DNA from: Mansonella perstans
Lineage: Eukaryota; Nematoda; Chromadorea; Rhabditida; Onchocercidae
NCBI GenBank assembly: GCA_037074765.1
Contig: JBAMDO010000233.1
Span: 19,498 to 83,497 of the forward strand
DNA: 64,000 nucleotides
Direction of reading: 5' to 3'
How positions within the stretch are numbered: the first letter of the stretch is position 1; each line of letters opens with the position of its first letter. The notes below the pieces were generated by a model that worked only from the letters and a program-made list of their open reading frames with translations, was not told the DNA's origin and made no database searches. Made by a program: the position numbers and the translations under genes. Below, one piece after another: positions 52,577 to 64,000 of the stretch.

Positions 52577-55500
52577 TTATTTTGTCTCAGCCAGCACGGT
52601 TTGGCTCGATTTGAGCACTTTTGCCCGAATTAAGGGATCAGAATTAGTTCTGGATAATGTCTTTTCCAGATAATGTCTTAATGTCTTGATAATGTACTAG
52701 ATAATGTCCTTTTTATTTTTCTTTAATCCAAAGTTATTTCAAATCTTACTCTCGGAAAGAACACAGTTATATATTCCAAAATATTGTAGTTATCACAATT
52801 CAAATTAAAATTTGAAAGTTAAGAAGTTAGTGGAAAAAAAATTTTTTTAAAAAATTATACCGATAACGATGATAAATTGGCAGACCACTTTTTTGAATTT
52901 TATCATTTTAATTTGAAATGACACAAAATTTTGTTATGGTGCCGTTTGTTTGGTGGGTTTTGCTATTGTTCTGATAAAGCACTGTCTGGATCACAGAACA
53001 TTCCTTCTATCTATTCTCGGCATTTTCCTATGCACTAAAAAAGCACAATATAAAACAATAGGTGATTACGATGAGTTGATACAGGAGCTTTCTCTTCCAT
53101 AGCTATGAAAACTCAAAAGATGCAACTGAGAAATATGAAACCATTAAGTTTTTTAGGTCTGATTGCAAACAAGCTTAATCTGCTACGAACAATTTTAAAA
53201 ATTGAGACGATTCCAAAATCAAAGGCTTTTCCAACAATTTCAAACAGATGTCAAATGTTAATTAAGTGACGGGAAGCGAAATATCCGAACGAAAGCAATA
53301 TTTTCTTCAACTTTACAATAATTCAAAGCTGTTATTATTAGTAAGATGCGAAATTTGCATCCAATAATTCGGAAACAAACAATAGGCATTCTTTTGCGAT
53401 GGCTAAACTTTGCTTTCTGGCAAAGCTTGAACTTCGCTATATAAGCAAAAAGGAAAAAGTGCCATTTGTAAGTTTTTTCAAAAAAAAATATTATTCGACC
53501 GAAAATTTAAATAAATTTCTTTGTGAAGAGAGCAAAGAAGAGAGGAAGGGAGCGAAGAACCAAAATGTCATTTTTAAAGAATAACATTATCAGATTGCTA
53601 AATTGCAAACAAGCTTTTTCCTGTGAAAAAAGTAATCTGTGAAGATAAATTTAAGTTTGGTAGAATTAATTCCTAACTTACTTTCATGCAATCAGCAATA
53701 AATTCAAATAATTTATTCATATTTTTATAAAAGTTTTTCGAACAGTAAAAATTATTTGGGAGAAAAAACAACAAAAAAAAGAAGGAAATCTTGTTCGGAA
53801 TTGCTATTGTGACAATGTGAACAGAGTAGAGTGGTGCTAGTACAATGAAATTTCGGTTTTTGATAGCGACAGTATCAGCTGGAGTGCGTTTTAGTCTTTC
53901 TGAAATAAAATTTCAATTTAAATTCGAATTGGATTAATCATGAAGTCTATTGATCATCTATTGTTTGTCAAATCATTCCAATCACTTGATTTAATGGTGT
54001 CATTAAATAATAACATCAAGTAATTGAAAGGATGTTGTCATTTGAAAAAAGTCGCTAAGCTAATTAGCTTTCTCTCTGACCCATAAATAGCATGCCACAA
54101 ATAACAGGGTTTTTATTATCGATTTATTATGGGTAATTATCTTATTTTCTTTTAATCCGATTTAATCCTAAATTTAGTTCTGCAGTTAATTACCTCAGCA
54201 AGGTATCATGTAGTCTTTAAATCATAATAATTCGAATAAATACTGAAAAGCATATCATTTTTTGATCTTATACAAATTATTTCGACCATACTTTTTTAGA
54301 AGTAAATAAATGAAGTTAGAAATTTGATGCATTCTTTTTCTTAAATGCTGGAAATTAAATTTGAGTGAAATATAACTTACGTTTTAGAAGCGGTTTGATA
54401 AAAAATTGATGACAACAAATCGATAGGAAGCGGAAAGATTATTGTCGAATTTTTCTCCGCGCTAAAGTAAATATTAACGAACCGATAAATTGCAAGATAA
54501 TATATTAGATAAAGTTTTATGATGTACAGATAAATTGATTTAATTATGCGTTTTTAATTTCAGTAATTTTAAATATCATTCCAATTTCCTTTCAAGTTAT
54601 AGAATTTGAGAAATGTTTTTATTCTTTTAAAGCTATGCTTTCTGAATGAAATTTGTTTTTTTTTTAAAAAAAAAAAAATTGACCTTGTTTTTAATGCCGT
54701 TACAGCTGTCTATGTTCTATTGTATTTTCAGTTAAAAGTACTAGTTCTTATTGCTGTTTCTTAGAAGTAATTTTGCAGTATTTTTTGAATAAGCTTAAAA
54801 AATGAATGCCAAAAATTATTCATCTTTTACTGTGAAAAAAGTGGATATTTTTATTTATTTATTTGTATATCTGTTTATATTCATATATTTTATATTATTT
54901 ATCTATTATATTTTTTATGGGCGATATTCTATGAAATCAATGAAATCATTTTTAAACTAATATTAAGATTGGATTTAACCTTATTGAGTTTAAAGTTTGC
55001 AAATATCGCAATTGCAAAGCGGACGGTGATTGAACAATTACTTCAGCGGCCTCTTTAAGAGCTCTTGATGCTTTCTGTTCACCTTCCGCAACGATCACCT
55101 GTACCGTGTGGAAAGAAAGTGAACAATTAGAATTGATCGAATGTTTGGATTTTGCTAACGTGCAATGATACTCCAGCACTTTTCATGTGAGAATATATGT
55201 ACTCGCTTAGTCTTCAAATCAAATGCATCACACTGGGCAAGCAGATATCACTATCGGTCGTAACTGGTTTCGAAATGAAGTTGATTAATATAAGTTCAGA
55301 AAAATCACTGAAGAAAAAAGACCTTAGCTCGAGCTTCACGTGCAGCTTCAGCTTCTGCGGCCATAGCACGTTGAAGTTGTATGGGAAGTCGAACATCTTT
55401 TACCTCTACTCTCTCTACTTTTACTCCCCAAGGTTCTGTAGCTTCATCAAGTGTTATCTGAAAATTTATTTTCACTTGAAACCAATTTAATCATCTGGAA

Positions 55501-58500
55501 ATTTACTTTCATTTAACATCAATTTATTACCTGAAAATTTGCTTTTGCCTGATATCGTATGAAAATTTTCTCATTCGAAATTTTACTTTTACCTGATAAC
55601 GTTTAATCATTATGACTTACTTACAATAACCGCAATAAGTAAAGTGCTGACACACTTATTCGAACGCAACATATTTCATCTGAGGCAAGGCGAAACTTAA
55701 TTTTACTTCAGAGATTTGATTAAATTGAAATTTTTGCTGTAATTTTTGGATTCATTGCTTCTTTAAATGGTTTTAATTTATTTGTTTATTTCATTTAAAT
55801 ATGTTGCACACTTATTTCGTCTATCTTATTAACAAACTTAGAGAGAAGAATTTGACAATGAACTCACTTGCATCTGCAAAGAAATGGCTTCTCTATCGGA
55901 AAGCATTTCGGTTAATGTTTTTGTTCCAAGAATATTCCTTAGTGTTGTTTGTGCGAGTAGCTTTGTTGATCTAAATTTCACAAACATTTCAACGATTGTT
56001 CTCTTTATCATTTATTAAGGCACTAACATATCAGACATAAAATGCGATACTAAATTGTTTGAAATTTATAGAATATGTCTGCTATTTTAATATTTTTTTA
56101 AAAACTGAAAAGGGACTAAAATTCAACTTCTCGGAAAATCATTGGAACATCATAAAATTCTAAACTTATTTTTTTCATACTTTCTGCCAATTAATTTTGT
56201 CTCTCTATTTGCGATTTGTTTTTTTAAAACGTTTCTTTTAAAGAATATTCTACCAAAAAAGGAAGTTGTCAAAAAAACAAGTAACCTCGCAGCATCTTCA
56301 ACATTAGTAACCGATACAGTAGCATTTGATATTCGAAAATATACAACTGCAGCTACAGCTACAGTTACTGAATCCTTAGATAGAATCTGAAAGATTCTAT
56401 TTCCTCAGTCTTAAAGTCTTTCGGAAAATATAAAAAGTAGCTTAAGTAAATAAATAATAATACGCATGTATTATATAGAGCAGTTAATCGCCCTGAGACT
56501 TAATACCGTTAACTATTTGATAAAGCGCTAAAAGAAGTGAATAGATCAGTTGCAAGACTGATAAGTTAAGCTGCCGAAAAGTAATTGAAATTTAGCAAGC
56601 AGAGAAAACAAGTAAATGTGGGTTTTTCCATTTATTTAATTGTTTTCATTTTCAAAAAGCTCAGTTTAAGTCATTAAATGCAATGCAACATAATTTAATA
56701 TATTGTTGCGATTTTGACAAGTTGAGATTGTGACAAAATAAAATGTGAAAAAGGAAATAGACAAATAACAAATTAATAAAATCACCTCTTGAGGAGGCAC
56801 TTCGAATGAAATCACACGGAGATCCACTTTACGATATGTGTCTATACATGGCACAACAAAAAATGTGCCTAAACATCAGCGAATTGATTTAAAAAATTTC
56901 TTATAATAGACAGTAAATGTTCAAATAAATCGTCAAATTATAAATTTGTTGTAAATGACAATAAATTTAGAAACAAACCGGGGCCTTTTGCGCCACCAGG
57001 CATTAACCGACCTAAACGAAATACCACGACCCTTTCATATTCTTGTACGACCTGAAACAAATATTTTGACAAAAGGCGAATATAATCTTCCCTATCATAC
57101 TTTCTTGTCCTATACTTTTTTTTGATCTTATTTTTCTATATTTTTGCATTTTCAAATTTCTTACCATAGAATGTACGCTAATTATTGTCTTCTGATAAGA
57201 TCGCTTTTGGCGTTTGTAAGATTTCTAGTATTCTAGTTCAAGGCAAAGATTTAGATAATTTAGTTATTTGTTTCTCATTTTATTTGTTGATAACATTGTT
57301 TAGTAAATCGATAAAAAAGTGTCGGGAAATGTTATTTAGTAAAATTCGCTAGTTTATGTTGCAAAAAAAGCCAAATTTCATGTTGTTATAGAGCAATGTA
57401 AGAAGTGTGGTAAACAAATCAATACTTAAATTTCAACGTGATGAAAAACAATGAAATCAACAAAAATAAGTATTGGAATTAATGAAATAATTAACTTACT
57501 TTGACGCACATACATGCTGAAATTGGTAGTGTGAAAAAGATCAGTATATATGACAGTATCGTTAGGATCCAACCGCAAATACCTATTTCACTTTGTATGT
57601 CTGCTGAAATAAAAAATAAGAATAGAAACGATGAAAAAGAAATTTGAACAGTGAAATTCATTGCTCACAAATAAATGAATGCTAAAAGGTAAAAATTTTG
57701 CTTACCTTTAATGAATGAATTATTAAACGTATGTGCTTATTAATATTCGTATTTTCATTAAATTAATATGATACTAGCTAGCTTATAGAATGTGAAAGAA
57801 AATAGAAAAGATCATGAAATGTGAAGTGGTATTATTGGAAAGTGGAGATCATTTTAATCGAATTGAATAATTTTAATTGTAGCATTTACTTCCAGCACTG
57901 AAATAATCAAACGAGAGTTTCTACACTTACTCAGAAATACTAGTACATTTCACTCAAATTATATTATCGTTTTCACCCCATTAATTACCGCCAATACTAA
58001 AACTAAAATACAAAGAACTATTCATTCCTTTTACATTGATGTTGATCAAATTACTATCAAGCTGACAACTTGATGCAGTTAGAGTTATATTATCAGTAAG
58101 AGCCATGATAATTGATATTCATCTGATAATATACCATGGAGAATATGATAGTGATGCCATTTAGTTGGTATTTGTTTCGCTTCTGTTCTGATTACGGATA
58201 TGATGAACTAAGGCCTTAGGATAGATTTGAGCTTTGCATTAACAGTTAACAAATTGCGATTAACAATGAATTCGGATAGCAAAAATTTCGCATGTAAAAG
58301 GAAATTCAACTTTTGCTTTTAAATTTAGTTATTTAATGAAAGTTTGGACATAAAAAGGAAATTTAACTTAGAAACGAACGGAAAGAAATAATTGCTAAAA
58401 TTACTGATTTATTCATGTATAAAATTACACATTTAGAAAAATCTTAATGAACTTTAATGAGCATCTAAGAAGTGCTCCGAAAAAAATCGTTTAGCGATTA

Positions 58501-61500
58501 AAATAGTTTTCAGTAAATCCTCCAGGGAAATTTAGAATTGAAGAATGGCAATATCGATCAATTTCGCTGAGCAACAATTTTTCGATTGAAGGATTAATTT
58601 TTTAAGCATGATTTAAAAAAGCAATGGAAGATTCCGATGCGATCCCATTCTGCTCAATTTCATCTTGTTGATACACATTTGTGTCAAATTTCATTGCATT
58701 GGCTTGCAGTAATCATAGTCAAGCTGTTCAAAGTAGACACTTGTTTCTTTTTTGTGGTAATTGAGGAGTTTTTGGCAACTATGAGAAAATAAAAAGAACT
58801 GGGCAGACAGAAATTAATATTAACTTTTTTCCATTGAAATCATGTTCGAAAGATTCCGGACTAATGATAAATAATAAATTGTGTAAACTAACTCTGTTCG
58901 ATCGGATTATCAAGTATTCCCATAGCAGAGTTTTCTGCCACAACGTTGCTATCACTTAATGGTAGATTATCTTGATAGAGAATAAAATTAATGATTCACT
59001 TCTCTCATCATCGAAGTGGCTATCGGTGGGATTCGCGGATGATAGTGGTATAGATTTATGCTTAGGTGTTGACATCATGGGGGAATTTTCATGAATAAGC
59101 TAATAATAAGACTTGCATCATCAAATTCTTTCAAATGTTATCAAACCATACTAATTGTGCCTGTGCCATTCCTTTAAAAAAGACGAATAAATGAAATTGT
59201 GAAGAAAGAAAATGATGGAAATCAGCTATTATCAAGGTTGTAAAGTGCCAAAAAATATATGAACTAAGAATAACCAAACTAAAATGTTCAGGAGACAGAT
59301 TATAAAAGGCATTTCAAAATGTCAGGCACTAACAGAGAGATCGTAAAACTTCACTCTTTGGAAAAGTAAAACCTTTCATTTAAAACCATTCAATAAGAGG
59401 GATGGAAAAAAGAGAAAATAAAGATTGTCAAAAGAAAAAATACTATGTTTCAGAATTTTTCCATACATTTTAATGCGCCTTCTTCGTTACGTCCGAAATT
59501 TTTAAATATTTATGATTACAGTTCTGCAGAAATGTCAATGTAGCATGCAGTATCATCATGGCATGCGTCGCTGCTATCATTTCTGTTCTTTTCGCGAACA
59601 ATGAATGGCTGGGATGACATTTTATTCCATGTATTTTCAATACATTCCATTTTTTTAATTAATTCATTAATAGCAATTTATTCTACGACTATTGCTACCA
59701 TTATCATTATGCATCATATATTATTAATAGAAATCCTAAATTTGCTATCGTCGTATGAGAAATAATTATAGAAATCTGCTAAATGTATGCTAAAATCATA
59801 AATTATAAATTTACCAAAATTTTAAGGATTTTTGTTTATAACAATGCTGCTTATTTTCTCCTTTCCTTCCTTGCTTCTTATCTTTTTAGTGCAAAATTTT
59901 GCTACTTGTTTGTTTGTTAACGTTTGCTTATGATGTCATTTACCAGAGAATGATTTTATTTATTGATTTCATTGATCGCATTCTGATATTTTATAAAACA
60001 ATCACGGGACAAACAATGAGAATAAAAGGCAAAAGTTATGAATGAAAAATGATTAAATTTGAAAAGTAGCAAGAAAAAAGAACAAAGTAACTGATTCGTA
60101 ACGTAATGAAAAAAGACTTTGTTGAAATTCAAATTGCTAAGCGATGTTATGTGTAAACAAGTTAACTGAAACAAAGTAAAGTAAAAAATCGTTGACTGCG
60201 AAAAAAGATAACATTGTTAATTGATTTTTTCTAATTCCCTTTCGAATTTAATACAAAAATCTATGTTTGAAGCAAAGTTTTCTTGTCTTTTTCAATTTTT
60301 GTTGCAAAATTAGAGATTTTTTGGGCAGTAATTAATATGCCAATTGGTTAATGGTTGTTACTACTTTAACAAACTCTGCTATTGAAAAAGCTATTAGAGT
60401 AATAATTAGAATTTCACCGAATGGCTGATTTCTTAAATAAATCACGAAGCAACTGAAAAATTATATATATCAAATAACGAAATTGTAAATATCTATGACT
60501 AACTAACAAATGAGCTATTAAATTAATTAAGGTAAAAAAAGTATCGAAAATCTGCTATTAATAAATTTTTTAGATTAATTAGAGTCAGACCTCTAGTAGG
60601 GTTAAATTGCGTGGCCCGATCTTCTGAAGTACGTCGGCTTGCTCTAGCCATTATTTCCTCTGCTGTTGGTCGTGCCCGCAACAAGGATCGTCGTCTTTCT
60701 TGATGCAAATAACGTTGCAATGATGTTGATTGTAAATGCCCGGCATCGAACGGATACAATGCTTCCACACTTCCTGCTGAGCTTTTTTGTAAATGTACAA
60801 TATCCTTAGCCGTTCCGGTTACACTATCAGTGTTATTAACACTATCAACAACATAGAAGTGCCCGTCATCACTCGATCTTTTCGACATTTGCTTGATAGT
60901 ATTCTTTCTGTTAGCCATATTTAATCCGACAATCGTCAGAATTCCACCTTCCAAATCTTCTCGAAATGTTTCTTGTTTAGTCAATGAGAAACAGCAATTG
61001 CGTTTGATCGATGCAATAAATGGCAGCATAGAATTTTGCCTGGCTGCGTGAATGCTATGTAAAAAGCGCTATGAATTACAAAACGATGTGAAGAGATTCA
61101 TTGGCCCTTTTTGATTTTTTCTTCGCCTCAGATAAGCTTCGTTTTCATGCCGCCAATTTTATAGCCATCAACAATTTATGATGGGTTTTTCTCGATCAAT
61201 CTTCTTGAAAAATCAATCAACATCCAAAGATTGGTTGCAGTTGATTCCCAGTCATGACTACTTTTTCAAACCTTACGTATTTTTCTCCGTTTCTCTCTTT
61301 TTAAGCTTTTCAAGTATTTGTTTCTCTCTTTTTAAGCTTTTCAAGTATTTTTTTTCTACCTCACTAATTAATTTATTATTTCCCTTGCAAGACGCTGTAT
61401 GTTTGAGCGAACAGTTTTATTTTAGTTCTAAACAAAAGAAAACCCCAATTAGCAGCAGAGAAAAATCACCGAAACAATCCTGAAAAAAAGTTAAATCAAG

Positions 61501-63900
61501 CTATTTCAAATTGATCGAAATTCATCATGCCATATATCTTTACCTACTACATGCTAAATAATGACACTGAACAAAATATATTTTAGTACAATTAATTTTG
61601 CCAACGTTATCATTTAAATAATAATTTGTATTGCTTGACTCCTTTTTATGATAAAGATAGGGCTAATAGAGGATTGCCTAACATTAATTTCATGATTTTA
61701 TTTATGCTGAAAAAGAAGAGCTATGAGAAGAATAAATTCTTAATCGAGATTTCTACCTTTGCTACTTTGTAACAATAACTTAAATTCCAATTTAAAAATT
61801 TACTCACTTCAAGTACACACTTTAAGGCTCAAAAGAAATGTTGCAAGGAAAAACCAATTGCACACAAATACAATAAATTAATCATTAGCATGCATGAATT
61901 TTGCCAACTTCTAGTTTTCAAGATTTTCAATAATAAACGAAGTTTCTCTTCCTGCATAATCTCGAAAACAGCCTACATTATTTAACTAACAGGATGCTCA
62001 CTGATAAACAATTAGAAAGACACATCCATCTTTTTCATTCTATTTCCTTTTTTGCAATATAACGAATTGAATTATTTGCTTATTTGAACAATGCAATCAA
62101 TATAAATTTGTCCATTTACTATACATGTTGCAATTCATCTATGTCAATTTATTCACTCACAACTCTGATCAATTTTTACATCGATATATCAATGAAGAGC
62201 TAAAAGGAGTTTGCCTGGAAGTATCAAGCTTCTACAGCTATTCAATGTATAGCATGTTTCCGGATAATCTCAGTGCTAATCATAGCCGTTTCCCAATATT
62301 TCATCAATCATTAACGAGAATATCATGGATATCATGGACCCTCTGTCTTTCTTGGCAACTTAGAAACTTCTCAGATATATTTATTGTCAACTTTTGACAA
62401 AATGATCCTTTTTTAATAGAAATGAATAATTCAAAAATTCTGAGAAGAAGCTCCCATTTTTTTGAAAGTTAAAAACAAAGAAATCAATGAAAATTTAAAG
62501 GCAGGAAAGATTAAAGAAATTGGAAAATAAGGAAGACCGGGCAAGGGATATATGAGGCACAAGCAATTTGAAGCAGTAATCGGATAATTATTGACTTTCG
62601 GTTAACAACACCACAAGTTGTAGTGGGATAGCGGAATGGCATCATTTATTTTCATTCAAATTACTTTTGCTATACACAATTCCTTCAAATATTATTGCTT
62701 TACATCCAAAATTTCACTGCCAATAATTTCTTTTCGCATTCAAACACAAACTACTCTTTATGTCAAATTTGCTCTTACTGGAAAAATTAAATAATTAATA
62801 AACTGACCAATTAATAAGATTATCTCTCATAACTGTTGTAAATTAGCCAATATACTTATATTATTATGAAACTGTTGCCTACTATTGCAAATTAAAAAAT
62901 AAATGATTTATAAATCTCCTCAGAAATGAGTAAGAGATCAGAAATTCCCTAACAGTATCCAAATTTAACAGCACTTATGTTTTTAGTGTTAAAAATAATT
63001 TTGTTGTTATTTAACAGCAATAATTGTTATTATGATTATCAATCCTGACAATACTATTACTTACGAAAATGTTATTAAATACTTTTCTGATAACTGTGCA
63101 GTGGTGATAGCATCGACGAATAAAAAATTATCCAACTTAAAATGAAAATAACTGAAAAAACAAAAACATTTATCTGGAAGAATGAATAAAGCGATAAGGC
63201 CAAAGTATATTGATAATATATTCTCATCAATTATTCAAGTTGAAAAGTTTTCAAATGAATATCAGTAATTATGTAATCAAATCAGTGTAAAAGGAAATTA
63301 AATTCAAATTGAATTATCACATTTACATATTTACGTTTCCCTCATACACCACAAGTAAAATTAAACTGCAGATACGGCTTGAAGTCCACAAATAATGCTA
63401 AATTAATTTTTGGTTGATATGATTCCACGAAAAATTAAATTAAAATTTGAAGTGCATTATTATTTCCAACTTCCCTGATGACTTGTTTACGACATTTTAT
63501 ATTAAATTCAAGATCAAGAATTTTAAGCTGAAAATGGAAAAAGTTGGAAAAGAATAAATGATGTTTTTCAATTCCTAATTTAATCTCAAGTTAAAAAATT
63601 CGAGTTTTTTCAAGCCTTTTCATTCACTTTTCATTTTTCATACATTGAAATACAGGGCAGACAATTGAAGTATTCAGCTGCTAATTTAATGACACAGACG
63701 TCGTCCAACTTTTTGCTATTACCTTTCAATTTATTAGCAAATTTAATTAATAAAATTGGTAAATGATTTTTAAGATAATTTAAAAGGTGTAGTAAATTGT
63801 ATTGAGCAATGAATAATTCGATCAATCTTGTTAATTTAATCAATCTTTAAATAGAAATACTTTACTTACGAAGGTCTTCAAGAGCATTGCTTTTTGCCAT
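52577..63900 (-). CDS. mec-2: MEC-2-like stomatin family membrane protein
   Basis: Stomatin/PHB protein of the MEC-2 class, a cholesterol-binding partner of DEG/ENaC channels in nematode touch neurons. Eleven exons: 63900-63870, 61043-60591, 57603-57500, 57051-56979, 56868-56786, 56386-56286, 55970-55868, 55457-55323, 55098-54980, 54461-54381, 52649-52577. They join to 451 aa. The hydrophobic hairpin lies at about 172-192, with the key Pro188 (TLPISAC). Cys194 and Cys228 match the palmitoylated Cys140 and Cys174 of C. elegans MEC-2. The PHB domain then runs to about 390 ([46 protein letters not shown]). The junction [18 protein letters not shown] is MEC-2-like rather than UNC-1-like. Near-invariant Asp in VAVDAVVYF is Ala260. 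Exon 1, its join at 61043 and the final exon rest on phase and composition only; exon 2 could instead start at its own ATG at 61029. The 160-residue N-terminal extension is polar and not conserved. Confidence 0.85.
52652..52712. repeat. mec-2: Clustered GATAATGTC repeats
   Basis: Four copies of GATAATGT within 60 bases, directly upstream (on the minus strand) of the proposed last exon of the mec-2-like gene, close to its acceptor. The irregular spacing suggests an old degenerate array. Confidence 0.7.
58893..59078 (-). CDS. mec-2: Candidate alternative first exon of the mec-2-like gene
   Basis: Inside the intron before the hairpin exon, the minus strand carries a coding-like block. It opens with ATG-ATG at 59078-59073 ([20 protein letters not shown]) and ends, in another frame, with [18 protein letters not shown] before an A|GTTAGT donor at 58893/58892. 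That donor has phase 1, exactly what the exon at 57603 needs. The two frames do not connect directly. A GT...AG segment of only 29 bases (58999-58971) would join them in phase, or a one-base indel could. The inner ATG ([10 protein letters not shown]) would also give a short-N-terminus form without needing the join. No family match for the N-terminal residues. Confidence 0.45.
61289..61350. repeat. 31-bp perfect tandem duplication
   Basis: Two adjacent copies of a unit beginning GTTTCTCTCTTTTTAAGC and ending CAAGTATTT, in the first intron of the mec-2-like gene. Identity of the copies suggests recent slippage. Confidence 0.9.
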
Positions 63901-64000
63901 ATTTGAATTTTGCAGTAGTAAGGAAAATAAGAAAAAAGTGAAAATGTAAAACTATTTATTGATCAATGGTCAGTTAAGACTCGTTCATCAAAAAAGTTTA
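63901..64000. other. Right edge, 5' flank of the mec-2-like gene
   Basis: The last 100 bases lie upstream of the proposed first codon of the minus-strand mec-2-like gene. No promoter motif or other gene is visible. Confidence 0.5.

Noticed and set aside
60523..60590. Extension of mec-2 exon 2 past its donor
   Set aside because: The residues after the GTCTGA donor are chance A+T translation ([17 protein letters not shown]), and splicing at 60591 leads in phase into the conserved hairpin.
62125..62397. 90-codon plus-strand frame
   Set aside because: Lies in the large first intron of the mec-2-like gene on the opposite strand; no family features and no splice evidence.

Overview
This is a eukaryotic window, very probably a chromosome fragment of a filarial nematode (Onchocercidae). 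It is strongly A+T rich. Genes are cut into many small exons with GT...AG introns and the short TTTCAG-type acceptors typical of nematodes. The proteins read as nematode ones, notably a MEC-2-type stomatin and a large SR-tailed cyclophilin with histidine at the cyclosporin-binding tryptophan position, the type described from Brugia malayi. The species cannot be fixed from the sequence alone. No bacterial operons, CRISPR arrays, rRNA or tRNA genes were seen.

Layout, left to right. 1.5-5.2 kb (+): DDX47/Rrp3-type DEAD-box helicase, 11 exons, complete. 7.4-7.8 kb (-): unrecognised open frame that may be one exon of an orphan gene. 12.0-25.0 kb (+): tripeptidyl-peptidase II, 31 exons, complete and in phase, catalytic Asp/His/Ser visible. 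26.4-27.0 kb: a G+C-richer island with broken protein-like frames, perhaps a relic. 27.3-32.4 kb (-): SR cyclophilin, 13 exons, tail to tail with tpp-2. 34.0-35.6 kb (+): cytochrome bc1 14-kDa subunit (UQCRB/QCR7). 36.2-38.7 kb (-): a five-exon single-pass membrane protein with a signal peptide that I do not recognise. 38.7-52.6 kb: gene-poor DNA with a microsatellite and a hairpin. 52.6-63.9 kb (-): mec-2-like stomatin with a remote first exon, a remote last exon and an alternative first exon.

The genes do not form a pathway. They are ordinary nematode housekeeping genes (rRNA processing, peptide degradation, splicing-associated cyclophilin, respiration) beside a neuronal membrane-protein gene. 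All gene models were built by hand from splice signals and phase. Where the protein family is well known, the assembled exons keep frame from start to stop, which supports the model strongly. I found no convincing new molecular system. The items most worth a second look are the orphan membrane protein, the broken coding-like island near 26.5 kb, and the alternative 5' structure and a D-to-A change in the stomatin gene.
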